From the NCBI GenBank assembly GCA_963791625.1, contig CAWBTA010000001.1, forward strand, positions 84,095-148,094: a stretch of 64,000 nt of DNA, read 5' to 3'. Position 1 is the stretch's first letter; each line of letters starts with the position of its first letter. The translations under genes and the position numbers were made by a program. Positions 8,237 through 18,103 of the stretch are shown here, piece by piece. The DNA comes from JANMCE01 sp963791625 (lineage in GTDB: Bacteria; Actinomycetota; Acidimicrobiia; Acidimicrobiales; Ilumatobacteraceae). The notes under the pieces are model-generated. The model was not told the DNA's origin. It did no database searches and saw nothing but the letters and a program-made list of their open reading frames with translations.

Positions 8237-9006
8237 AAGCGGCCGCCGTCGACGATGAACTGCTGGGCGGTGCAGGCGGCGCCGTCGTCGGCGGAGAGGA
8301 AGAGCACCATTTGGGCGAACTCATCGGGCATGATGCGGCGCTTGATGGCTTGGTCTCTCATGGTGCCAGCTTCGCCTTCGGGGGTCCACCATTTCGTGAG
8401 CTGGCGTTCGGTCGGCACCCAGCCCGGCAGTACCGTGTTCACCCGCACACCATGGGGACCGAACGTACGGGCCATGGTACGGGTGATGCCTTCCACCGCG
8501 GCCTTTGCCATCGTGTAGCCGGGGAACATGTCTTCTTGCATCATGTAGCTGCTCGAGCCGATGTTCACCACCGAGCCCATGCCAGCGTCGATCATCTTTG
8601 GCGCAAGCGACTGGATGGCGAAGAAGTAGTGGCGAAGGTTGGTATTGATGCGGTTGTCGAAGTAGTCCGGCGTCATGTCGCGCCAGTCGTGGCGGTCGTC
8701 GCTCGCCGCGTTGTTCACCAGCACGCTAATGGTGCCGCCGAGGGCCGCGAGAGCGGACCTGCAAGCGGTTTGGAGAGCGGCGATGTCGAGTAGGTCGACC
8801 TCGAAAAAGAGCGGCGCGTGCTTCGCTCCCGCTGCGACACAGCGCTCGATGGTGGCCCGTGCATAGGGCACGTTCTTGTCGACGAATGCCACTCGACTTC
8901 CCTGCCGAGCGAACTGCTCAACGATGGCACTCCCGATACCGTCGGCGCCTCCGGTGATGAACACCGTGCGATCGATAAGGGATGGATACGAGGCGTAAGC
9001 GGTCAC
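8233..9006 (-). CDS. short-chain dehydrogenase/reductase
   Basis: A 257-residue classical SDR with the Rossmann glycine motif TGGADGIGSAI near residue 15, NNAAS near residue 90 and the catalytic YTMAK near residue 157. Substrate is unknown. It is the last gene of a minus-strand operon after the 2-hydroxyacid dehydrogenase and the amidohydrolase, starting with GTG only ten bases after the latter and preceded by an AAGGA ribosome site. The trio looks like a degradation route in which an alcohol or ketone, a lactone and a 2-oxo/hydroxy acid are successive intermediates. Confidence 0.9.
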   Translation of the reverse strand: MTAYASYPSLIDRTVFITGGADGIGSAIVEQFARQGSRVAFVDKNVPYARATIERCVAAGAKHAPLFFEVDLLDIAALQTACRSALAALGGTISVLVNNAASDDRHDWRDMTPDYFDNRINTNLRHYFFAIQSLAPKMIDAGMGSVVNIGSSSYMMQEDMFPGYTMAKAAVEGITRTMARTFGPHGVRVNTVLPGWVPTERQLTKWWTPEGEAGTMRDQAIKRRIMPDEFAQMVLFLSADDGAACTAQQFIVDGGRF

Positions 9007-9016
9007 GGAGGTTCCT

Positions 9017-9835
9017 TCAGGCGAAGCCGTACAGCTCTGCCGGGTTGTCGACGAGGATCTGGCGACGGGTTGCCGCGTTGGGAATCCAGTCGATCAGGAG
9101 GCGACGGAGATCGCCTAATCCGGGTGGGTCGAGCTGTCCGGGATGAGGCCAGTTCGTCGCCCACAACAAGCGCTCGGGAGCACGACGAACAAGCTCGTGA
9201 ACAACAGCGGTCACCGCCTCGTACTGGTGAGAGGCGTCGAGTTGCGTTTCGTACGGCGCAGATAGCTTCACCCAGCAGGTTCCGCTGTCGATCAGCCGCA
9301 GCAGCGTTTCGAAGTGCATGTCCTCAACGCCAACCGATGGCATGAAGCGGCCGATGTGGTCGACCACGATCGGCACCGGGAGAGCGAGCAGTTCGTCGGC
9401 TCGTTGGTCGAGGAATCGGCCGTTCGTCTGCAGCTGAATGTGCCAATCGAACGCGGCGATACGCTGCGCGACCACCGGCATCGCTTCCCAAGCAACCGCG
9501 CCTCCCGCAAGCATGAAGAACCGGGCGCCGCGTGTGCCGCGCCGAGTCAGCTGATCAAGTTCGGCATCGGTCACCTGGTCGTCCACGACTGCGACGAACC
9601 GTGCGGCATCGCCGAGTTGGGCGACGGCGTCGAGTTGGCACGAGTTGTCGAGGCCATATGTGGTCGGTTGCACCACCACGACGCGCTGCGCACCCAAGGT
9701 TTCCTGCACCTTGCGATAGTCGGCCACGGTCGCGTCGGGCGGGAGTATCTGTGCGGTTGGCGCCGCGGTGAAACGATGATCGTAGAAGTGCACGTGCGTA
9801 TCGCACGATCCGACGGGAAACGTTTCGCTAGTCAC
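9017..9835 (-). CDS. amidohydrolase-2 family lactonase (LigI/PDC hydrolase-like)
   Basis: The 272-residue TIM-barrel protein begins with the metal-site motif DTHVHFYD and carries YRKVQETLGAQRVVVVQPTTYG near residue 45, VDHIGR near residue 165 and WATNWPHPG near residue 225. This set is characteristic of the amidohydrolase-2 group that includes 2-pyrone-4,6-dicarboxylate lactonase and L-fucono/galactono-lactonases. Start is GTG at 9835, overlapping the upstream dehydrogenase gene by eight bases. A lactone substrate is likely, but its identity is open. Confidence 0.85.
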   Translation of the reverse strand: MTSETFPVGSCDTHVHFYDHRFTAAPTAQILPPDATVADYRKVQETLGAQRVVVVQPTTYGLDNSCQLDAVAQLGDAARFVAVVDDQVTDAELDQLTRRGTRGARFFMLAGGAVAWEAMPVVAQRIAAFDWHIQLQTNGRFLDQRADELLALPVPIVVDHIGRFMPSVGVEDMHFETLLRLIDSGTCWVKLSAPYETQLDASHQYEAVTAVVHELVRRAPERLLWATNWPHPGQLDPPGLGDLRRLLIDWIPNAATRRQILVDNPAELYGFA

Positions 9836-10823
9836 GGTCCCACCACGCGCGAAGGCGCCGGGCGTGTTCGGCGTTGACGGCGCGTGGCGGCATCACCCCA
9901 GCCGTCATGGCCGCAATCTGCTCGACCGAGCTACGCGCCTGGGCGTCAGCGTTCTCCGGTGTCAGGCCACCAAGATGTGGTGTCGCCACAACCCCGGGGC
10001 GACGGGCGAGTTTCGATGAGGGACGTTGGTCGGGCGCTCGACCGACATCCATTGCGAACCCGCCGAGGTGACCGGAGTCGAGCGCGGCGCCAACAGCGTC
10101 CTCGTCCAGTAGCTCACCGCGCGAAACGTTTACCAGAAACGTGCCACGCTGCATCGCGCCGAGGGTCTCGGCGTTGATGAGATTTTCCGTTGTGGGAAGC
10201 GCCGGAGCAAGGGGGAACACAACGTCGGCTCGTCCGAGCACTTGGGCGAGAGCGATGTGCTCGAATCCATCAGAGGTGGCATCGGCGAACGGGTCGCACA
10301 CCAGCACGTGCATTCCGATGCCGCGCAACACCTTGGCGAGATACGAACCGATCGCGCCGTAGCCGATAATGCCCGCGGTTCGACCCGCCATTTGGAAGCC
10401 CGCTCGTTGCGGCGGTTGACCGCCGGCCCGGTAGTCAATGGTGGACTCACTCACGTTGCGTGCGAGGTCGAGCATAAGGGCAAGGGCAAGCTCGGCGGTT
10501 GAGGCAACGAAACTTTTGTCAGCGTGGCCGACCAACACGCCCGAGGCCGATGCGGCCTGCACATCAACTGTGCTGATGTCGACAGCGCAACGCAGGAACG
10601 CGACCAACTCGGGTCGAGCGGCGAAGAGTGCCGCCTCGCCCGGCGTGGAGCGATGGGCGACGACCACATCGCACCCGGCAACGGCTTCGATGAGCTCGGG
10701 TGTTGTGAGGTCTCGCTGAAGTGGATTCAGCACCACCGACGCTACGGCCTCCAGTTCGGAAAGCGCTCGCCCGTAGTAGGCGTCCCGATCTTCCGGATTG
10801 TGAGTGAGGAACACGGTGAACAT
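9828..10823 (-). CDS. D-isomer-specific 2-hydroxyacid dehydrogenase
   Basis: The 331-residue NAD-dependent enzyme has the C-terminal Rossmann motif IIGYGAIGSYLAKVL near residue 153, VNVSRGELLDE near residue 233 (catalytic Arg) and TPHLGG near residue 285 (catalytic His). The Glu of the usual catalytic set is not obvious, as the DVGRAPDQ stretch replaces the common DVFxxEP. It is first in a minus-strand operon with the LigI-like lactonase and SDR genes and likely reduces a 2-oxo acid or oxidises a 2-hydroxy acid of that pathway. Confidence 0.88.
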   Translation of the reverse strand: MFTVFLTHNPEDRDAYYGRALSELEAVASVVLNPLQRDLTTPELIEAVAGCDVVVAHRSTPGEAALFAARPELVAFLRCAVDISTVDVQAASASGVLVGHADKSFVASTAELALALMLDLARNVSESTIDYRAGGQPPQRAGFQMAGRTAGIIGYGAIGSYLAKVLRGIGMHVLVCDPFADATSDGFEHIALAQVLGRADVVFPLAPALPTTENLINAETLGAMQRGTFLVNVSRGELLDEDAVGAALDSGHLGGFAMDVGRAPDQRPSSKLARRPGVVATPHLGGLTPENADAQARSSVEQIAAMTAGVMPPRAVNAEHARRLRAWWDRD

Positions 10824-11013
10824 CCCGGCGACGGTAGCCGGTTACCTCACGTGCACCAGGTAGCAACTGGCCATGCGAACGCGATCCGCCGGTCTTGATC
10901 ACTGAGGTCGCTCCTCCCGCCACTCGGCCGCCGGGCCGTGGAAATTCACCGTCTTCCAGATGGGTACTATCGCTGACGCAAAGCTCATTTCGTCAAACTA
11001 TGGGGGCAGACCA

Positions 11014-12111
11014 ATGGCCAAGACCGGCTTCGTCTATCACGAGCTCTACCAATGGCACGACACCGGCAACTACGCCGGGTTCATGCAGTATGGATTTCCG
11101 CTTCAACCGGGCATGCACTTCGAGCATCCCGAAACGAAACGGCGGTTCAAGAACCTGCTTGACGCCAGTGGGTACATCAAGCAGTTGTCGATCGTGGAGC
11201 CGCGGCACGCGACGCGCGCGGAGCTGCTGCGGTTCCACACCGCGGCGTACCTTGATTCGGTCAAGGAGATGAGCGACGGGCACGGTGGCGACGCCGGCGA
11301 GCTCACCCCGGTCGGACACGGAAGCTTCGAGATCGCCACGCTGTCCACCGGTGGCGTCATCGAGGGAACCGACGCCGTCATCGCTGGCGACCTCGACAAT
11401 TGCTACGCCCTGGTTCGCCCGCCTGGCCACCACGCCGAAGCCGATCGAGGTCGCGGGTTCTGCATCTTCGGCAACATCGCCGTCGCCGTCCACCACTGCC
11501 TGGCGGTGCATGGCATGGACCGGATCGCCGTCGTCGACTGGGATGTCCACCACGGCAACGGCACCGAGACCGCGTTCTACAACGATCCCCGGGTCCTCAC
11601 CGTTTCGCTTCACCAGGAGAATTGGTATCCGCCGGGCCGCGGGTTCCTCACCGACATCGGTGAAGGCGCTGGCGAGGGCTTCGCGATCAACGTCCCGCTG
11701 CCGCCTGGTTCGGGCGTAGGTGCCTACACGGCGGCTTTCGACCAGGTCGTGTTGCCGGCGCTGCGGCGGTTCGGGCCCCAAATCATTTTCGTGGCGTCGG
11801 GTTTCGATTCCAGCGCGTTCGATCCACTCGGGCGAATGATGATGACGTCGGCCGGCTACGCGCAGCTCACCCATTCACTCATGACGGTCGCGGCCGATCT
11901 CTGCGGTGGCAAAGTCGTTATGGCCCACGAGGGTGGCTACAGCCCTGAGTACGTGCCGCTGTGCGGACTGGCGGTGCTTGAGGCGATGAGCGGGATTTCC
12001 TCCGGAGTCGAGGACCCCTATCTCGGGTTTGCCGCCGGCATGGGACGACAGGACTTGCAGCCCGAACAGCAAGCGGTGCTCGATAACGTTCGCGCCATCC
12101 ACCATCTGTGA
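11014..12111 (+). CDS. class II histone-deacetylase-like amidohydrolase
   Basis: About 365 residues with all hallmarks of the arginase/deacetylase fold: the PPGHH charge-relay pair at 139-140, the zinc ligands DWDVHHGNGT (Asp177, His179), a later SGFDSSAFDPLG and the EGGYS loop with the transition-state Tyr. Bacterial members deacetylate small amines such as acetylpolyamines, or unknown acyl substrates. The ATG at 11014, after a GGGGGCAG site, is preferred to an upstream ATG at 10960. It is followed after eight bases by the acyl-CoA dehydrogenase gene, suggesting a shared transcript. Confidence 0.9.
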   Translation: MAKTGFVYHELYQWHDTGNYAGFMQYGFPLQPGMHFEHPETKRRFKNLLDASGYIKQLSIVEPRHATRAELLRFHTAAYLDSVKEMSDGHGGDAGELTPVGHGSFEIATLSTGGVIEGTDAVIAGDLDNCYALVRPPGHHAEADRGRGFCIFGNIAVAVHHCLAVHGMDRIAVVDWDVHHGNGTETAFYNDPRVLTVSLHQENWYPPGRGFLTDIGEGAGEGFAINVPLPPGSGVGAYTAAFDQVVLPALRRFGPQIIFVASGFDSSAFDPLGRMMMTSAGYAQLTHSLMTVAADLCGGKVVMAHEGGYSPEYVPLCGLAVLEAMSGISSGVEDPYLGFAAGMGRQDLQPEQQAVLDNVRAIHHL

Positions 12112-12119
12112 CCTGACTG

Positions 12120-13376
<1,257 letters not shown>

Positions 13377-13419
13377 CGACGATGTCGAATCTTTCCCTTG
13401 CCCGACCCCAACGGGTCGC

Positions 13420-14856
13420 TCATCGCTGGCTGCGGCCCGCCTCGGCTCCGAGGTGCGCCAAGGCCCGCGCCGCAGCGTTGGCGCCGCACATCCCGTGTGC
13501 GCCGGCGCCTGGTGGTGTGGACGCCGAGCACAGGTACACGCCCGGCACACCGGTAAAGTAGGGGTCGAGCGCAGCGCGTGGTCTGAACAGGAGTTGGGTG
13601 GGCGAGGCCGCGCCGCCGATGATGTCGCCGCCGATGTAGTTGGCGTTGTACACCGACATCTCGGTTGTCGTGCGAACCGCCGTGCCGACGATGCGCTCGC
13701 GGAACCCGGGTGCAAACCGCTCGATCTGAGCGATGATGGCGGCCGTGGCGTCACCGGTGTACCCGTGTGGCACGTGGGCGTATGTCCACAACGGGTTGAC
13801 GTTGCCGACCGAGCGGCCTCGGTCGGTGAGATATTGCTGCCCGACCAGCACGAACGGCCGGTCGGGCATGTCGCCTCGATGCACGGCGAGTTCGCTGGCG
13901 ACGATTTCGTCAAAGCCACCACCGAGGTGGACGGTGCCCGCTTGCCGAGCAACAGATGCCGTCCAGGGAACGTCGCCCTCGATGGCGAAGTCGATCTTGA
14001 ACGCGCCCGGTCCGTGCCGGAAGCGGCGATACGCCCGAGCGACTCGTGATGGAAGACGGTCGCCCAGGATGTCAGCGGCGCTCGACGGCGAGATGTCAAG
14101 CATCAGCACATCATGCGGCGGGAGGTCCGTGACCGAGGTGACGCGCTGGCCGGTCTCGATCACCCCGCCATGCTGGCGGATGTCGGCGGCGAGGGCATCG
14201 GCAATGGCCTGCGAGCCGCCCTCGGCGATCACCCAACCCTCGGCATGGCCCGATACCACCAGCATCAGCCCGACCGCCGTCGTGAAGGGACGGTCGAGTC
14301 GATGGAAGGTGTGGGCGGCCACACCCGCCCATAACGCCTTTGCCTGCTCCGTCTTCCATAGTCGCCCGAACGCGGTGGCCGGCATCATCGCGCCAACGCC
14401 GAACCTGACGAACCCAAGCGGATGATGCGGCAGCCTTGCCAGTGGTTGGGCGGCATCGGCGATCAGGTTGTCGAACTGCGCGGCCATCGGCTCGAAGACC
14501 TGACGCCAACGACGGCCGTCAAGCCCTAACCCGTCAACGGTCCGATCGATCAATCGATAGAACGCGCTCGCCGACCCATCGTCGAGCGGGTGGGCGCAGT
14601 CGATTTCCGGCTGCAACCAGCGAAGACCGTGCTCAGCCAGATGTAGTTCTTTGAGGAACGGTGAGCCGGCCGCGATCGGGTGAAACGCCGAGCAGTGATC
14701 GTGCACCAGCCCGGGCACGATCATCTCTGAGCTTCGCGTGCCACCACCGATTGAATCGCTTGCCTCCAGCACGGTGACCTGCAGTCCGGCGCGTGCCAAA
14801 CGGGCGGCGGCAGCGAGCCCGTTCGGCCCACTGCCGACGACGATCGCCGACGTCAT
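13420..14856 (-). CDS. FAD-dependent oxidoreductase, phytoene-desaturase/PYROXD2-like
   Basis: This 478-residue protein starts with the dinucleotide-binding loop IVVGSGPNGLAAAARLARAG followed by the acidic strand end LEAS, and ends with a second FAD-contact motif, PPGAGAHGMCGANAAARAL. That architecture is seen in CrtI-like and PYROXD2-like NAD(P)/FAD oxidoreductases. It is not next to carotenoid genes, so a carotenoid role is unsupported. It lies 18 bases downstream of the DUF3556 gene on the same strand and may end that transcript. Confidence 0.88.
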   Translation of the reverse strand: MTSAIVVGSGPNGLAAAARLARAGLQVTVLEASDSIGGGTRSSEMIVPGLVHDHCSAFHPIAAGSPFLKELHLAEHGLRWLQPEIDCAHPLDDGSASAFYRLIDRTVDGLGLDGRRWRQVFEPMAAQFDNLIADAAQPLARLPHHPLGFVRFGVGAMMPATAFGRLWKTEQAKALWAGVAAHTFHRLDRPFTTAVGLMLVVSGHAEGWVIAEGGSQAIADALAADIRQHGGVIETGQRVTSVTDLPPHDVLMLDISPSSAADILGDRLPSRVARAYRRFRHGPGAFKIDFAIEGDVPWTASVARQAGTVHLGGGFDEIVASELAVHRGDMPDRPFVLVGQQYLTDRGRSVGNVNPLWTYAHVPHGYTGDATAAIIAQIERFAPGFRERIVGTAVRTTTEMSVYNANYIGGDIIGGAASPTQLLFRPRAALDPYFTGVPGVYLCSASTPPGAGAHGMCGANAAARALAHLGAEAGRSQR

Positions 14857-14874
14857 CGCGTCACCGAGATGTGA

Positions 14875-16668
14875 TCACGTTCGACCGCCGGTACCGGGGT
14901 GTGGAACCCCGGGTGCCACGTAACCCGGCTTGGTCCAGGTGACCGTGTGCGGAATGGGGCCGTTGGGCAGCCATGGCTGCTCGTTGTAGGCGTCGTCGTT
15001 GTGGTACCAGCCCTTTTCGACCGTGCCCAGCGCCGCGTCGATCACCCGGTACTGCACCTTCTTGGTGAAGGCGGGCTGCGACTCGGTGAACGCAATCACG
15101 ACGTCGCCCGGCTCGTACTGGCAACGCTCCTGCATCCCCGCAATCAGCCGCTCGTCCAGACAGTGGCCGTCACCGAAGTTCCACCCAGTGAGGACATTGC
15201 TCACGAACTCACCTTCACGTTGAATCCGGTTATCCATCGATGGCACGTGGCGCATCAAGGCCGACATATGCATGCGGCCCATCGGATGCATCATTCGGAA
15301 CGCGACCGCTTTCTGGACGAAGATCTCGGAGATCTCTCTGCCGAACAGCGGCTCGAGTTGGTCGATCTGGTTGTCGGCAGCCTTGACGATCTTTTCGTTG
15401 ATCCGGTCCTCCATCGATTTGTCGCGGAACGAGAAACTGGCCGACGCCCAGTTGCCGGCGTACTGCTTCATCCCGACCAGGAACGACACGTACTGGGGTC
15501 GTAGCGCCCCAAGCACAATTGGGAAAAGTGCGACGCACACCACGACCACCAGCAGCGCGGGTTTCATGTCGCCCACGCCGTATCCGCTTCCGGCCCTGAA
15601 GTTGCCGAACAGGAACGCGACACAGAAGATGAAGAAGACGTTCCACTCGAGCGGCACCGCGATCGGGATCGTGGAGATGATGAACGAGTGCAGCATCCAG
15701 ATCGACACGATGGCGATCCACGTCGCCCACGGCCACGGAGAGAAAAGCAACACGAGCGGCATGATCAGCTCGCAGGTGGTGCCCCCGACGTGGGCCAGCA
15801 GGTGCGTGATGCGCGACGGCCGAATGTCGTTGGGGTAGTCCTTCACGGTCCGCTTGCGGAACTTGTCAGAGGTCATCCAGGGCGTGTTCTGGACCATGAT
15901 CGCCACGGTGCTGGAGAAGCCATGCTGCAACTTCGAAAACCCGGCACCCATCCAGATCACCACGATGAAGATCTTGGCGGCGATGATCATGTCGGTGAAG
16001 TTGCTGAACAATCCAAAGCACAGCATCGTCGGCACATACTGTTCGGAGCGTGCCGACAGGAACACGATCTTGTCGCGTAGACCCATCAGAATGATCAGGC
16101 CGCAGTAGGTGACCAGTGCCCATTGCGGCATAATTCCTGCACTGCCCTCCGGCATCCCGGCCACCGGATCCCCGGAGAGAAACAGCATCATCACGAGCCA
16201 GAACACGATGAGCTTGTAGAGGCCGGTGTCCCACGGCGTGCGCCGGCTGCCCTTCGTGAACGGGACATGGTTGGGATAGGGCGGGACACGCAGCGTGTCG
16301 TTCTGCCACCAGTAGAGGATGCCGCCGATCGGGGGGTCGAAATGAAACGCGAGCGGGCCACACGTGGCGGCCAGTCCCATGATCTCCAGCAAGATCGTCC
16401 AGATCATCAGCTTCTGGTACAGGATCGGCTGATCCCACCAACCAGCGATGTTGTTGAACTCGAGGCCCTTGGTGAAGGCGCCGCAGATGATCAACCCGAA
16501 CAGCGCGTAGTAGAAGATCTTCCACACGTAGAACGTGATCGTCTGCTTCGGCGTGCCGAAGCCGTGTTCCACCCAGTGGAGTTGCAGGATTTTCATCCGC
16601 TCGAAGAACGGGATCGTGGCGAACTCATCGAGGTCGACCGGCGGGAGCTCTGCGGTGCGGTAGCCCAT
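14875..16668 (-). CDS. DUF3556-type multi-pass membrane protein
   Basis: The 597-residue protein has many hydrophobic helices between about residues 45 and 390 and a soluble C-terminal part of about 190 residues. The opening MGYRTAELPPVDLDEF and the helices with WKIFYYALFGLI match my memory of the DUF3556 family of actinobacteria, whose function is not established. It starts at ATG 16668 after GGAAG and follows livF by five bases, so it appears to be transcribed with the liv-type ABC genes. A role with that transporter or in processing the imported compound is only a guess. Confidence 0.75.
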   Translation of the reverse strand: MGYRTAELPPVDLDEFATIPFFERMKILQLHWVEHGFGTPKQTITFYVWKIFYYALFGLIICGAFTKGLEFNNIAGWWDQPILYQKLMIWTILLEIMGLAATCGPLAFHFDPPIGGILYWWQNDTLRVPPYPNHVPFTKGSRRTPWDTGLYKLIVFWLVMMLFLSGDPVAGMPEGSAGIMPQWALVTYCGLIILMGLRDKIVFLSARSEQYVPTMLCFGLFSNFTDMIIAAKIFIVVIWMGAGFSKLQHGFSSTVAIMVQNTPWMTSDKFRKRTVKDYPNDIRPSRITHLLAHVGGTTCELIMPLVLLFSPWPWATWIAIVSIWMLHSFIISTIPIAVPLEWNVFFIFCVAFLFGNFRAGSGYGVGDMKPALLVVVVCVALFPIVLGALRPQYVSFLVGMKQYAGNWASASFSFRDKSMEDRINEKIVKAADNQIDQLEPLFGREISEIFVQKAVAFRMMHPMGRMHMSALMRHVPSMDNRIQREGEFVSNVLTGWNFGDGHCLDERLIAGMQERCQYEPGDVVIAFTESQPAFTKKVQYRVIDAALGTVEKGWYHNDDAYNEQPWLPNGPIPHTVTWTKPGYVAPGVPHPGTGGRT

Positions 16669-16673
16669 CTCAG

Positions 16674-17558
16674 TTACTTCCTTGCTCGCATGGCGCGGTC
16701 GCGCCGTTCTTGCTCTTTGTCGAAGTAGTACTCGTCATCTTCTGCCCTCCTGGTCGAGATGATCTTTCCGGTGAGACGAGCGAGGTCACGCTCTCGAACT
16801 CGGAGGCGTCGCCAAGCCTTGCGCTTGTTCTTTCGTCGGAGCCGTTCGATGTGGTCTTCTTCGGTTTCGGACGTGCCCCGAAGGTACAACTCCTCGATCT
16901 CGTCGAGGCGGGCGATCGCCTCGTCCGCGGGCAACTCGAGAAGAATCTGACCGCGAGCCATGAGGTACATCCGGTCGGCGTACTTCAGCGCCTTTCGGGC
17001 ATGCTGCTCAACGATCAGTGCGCCTGTGCCTTGTGTGTTGGCAGAATTGCGGACCGCGCTGAGCAGTCGGTCGACGACCATCGGAGCCAGGCCGAGTGAC
17101 AACTCGTCCGCGAGCAGGAGCGACGGCTTGCGGCTGAGTGCTCGGGCGAGGGCCACCATCTGCTGCTCACCGCCGGACAGCATCCCGCCGCGTACTGCCA
17201 AGCGGGGTTCAAGCTCGGGAAAAAGGGCCAACGCGTCTTCGACCGATCCGCCGCCGATGCGCAGGTTGTCGCGGGTCGACATCTTGGTGAAGACGAGTCG
17301 TTCCTCTGTGACCATGGCGATACCCCCACGGACCCGCTGGTACATGGGCGTGAACGTGGGCACGTTGTCGAACATGACGATGCCGTCGACCGGCGCCAGT
17401 TCGCCGGCGATGGTGAGCAGCGTCGTGCTCTTGCCGGCACCGTTGGGACCGAGCAGGCAGACGACCTCACCCGGATAGACCTTGAGTTGGACGCCCTGCA
17501 CCACCGCTCGGCCCATGTACCCGGCCTTCAGCCGGCGCGTCTCGAGGAGCGGCCTCAT
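16674..17558 (-). CDS. branched-chain-type ABC transporter ATPase (LivF-like) with basic C-terminal tail
   Basis: The 294-residue ATPase has Walker A LLGPNGAGKST near residue 37, signature LSGGEQQM near residue 127 and Walker B LLADELSLGLAP near residue 150. LivF proteins are about 235 residues; here an extra 55-60 residue, strongly charged tail (Lys/Arg/Asp/Glu-rich, from about residue 235) follows. It overlaps the livG part upstream by an ATGA. It energises uptake of an amino-acid-like or other small acid with the LivHMG fusion. Confidence 0.92.
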   Translation of the reverse strand: MRPLLETRRLKAGYMGRAVVQGVQLKVYPGEVVCLLGPNGAGKSTTLLTIAGELAPVDGIVMFDNVPTFTPMYQRVRGGIAMVTEERLVFTKMSTRDNLRIGGGSVEDALALFPELEPRLAVRGGMLSGGEQQMVALARALSRKPSLLLADELSLGLAPMVVDRLLSAVRNSANTQGTGALIVEQHARKALKYADRMYLMARGQILLELPADEAIARLDEIEELYLRGTSETEEDHIERLRRKNKRKAWRRLRVRERDLARLTGKIISTRRAEDDEYYFDKEQERRDRAMRARK

Positions 17559-18103
17559 GCGGCACCTCCGGCAACGGCGGCGCTGGTCGGACGAGCCGCC
17601 TTTACGATCGCCTCGTCTTCGGTCTCGGTGCCGAGGTAGGCGGCGATGACGGCTGGGTTGGCTCGGACCTCGTCCGGGGTACCCGAAGCGATGAGACGGC
17701 CGAAGTCGAGCACCATGACTTCGTCGCAGGTTTCCATTACGAAGTTCATGTCGTGCTCGACCACCAGCACCGCCATGCCCCAGTCGTCGGCGAGGCGGCG
17801 TACCACCCGTGCCAGCTCGATGCTTTCGGCCGAGCTGAGACCAGCGGCGGGCTCATCGAGGAGCAGCACGCTCGGATGCATTGCGACGGCGCGGGCAATC
17901 GCCAGCAGACGCCGCTTGCCGTAGGAAAGATCTCTGACGTCGCGGTGGAGATCCTGGTCGAGCTGGAACTCGATGACCGCCCTGACCACCTCGGGCGGGA
18001 ACGGGGGATTGACGGGCCAAATCAGGTCACGCAAGAACGACCCGAAATCCTGTGGATCGGCGGCCACGCTCAGGTTCTCGAACACGGTCGAGTCCTCGAA
18101 CAA
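17555..18103 (-). CDS. C-terminal part of LivG ATPase domain, separated by frameshift
   Basis: This frame encodes FEDSTVFENLSVAADP, then the signature LSYGKRRLLAIARA and Walker B LLLDEPAAGLSS, the second half of a LivG-type ATPase. It lacks its own Walker A, which lies in the other frame at the end of the livHM gene. Reading a little further upstream in this frame gives RARGGVARSFQSLEL, the family sequence expected before the fragment, so the two parts were one gene. The frameshift lies near 18140-18165. Confidence 0.85.
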   Translation of the reverse strand: MFEDSTVFENLSVAADPQDFGSFLRDLIWPVNPPFPPEVVRAVIEFQLDQDLHRDVRDLSYGKRRLLAIARAVAMHPSVLLLDEPAAGLSSAESIELARVVRRLADDWGMAVLVVEHDMNFVMETCDEVMVLDFGRLIASGTPDEVRANPAVIAAYLGTETEDEAIVKAARPTSAAVAGGAA

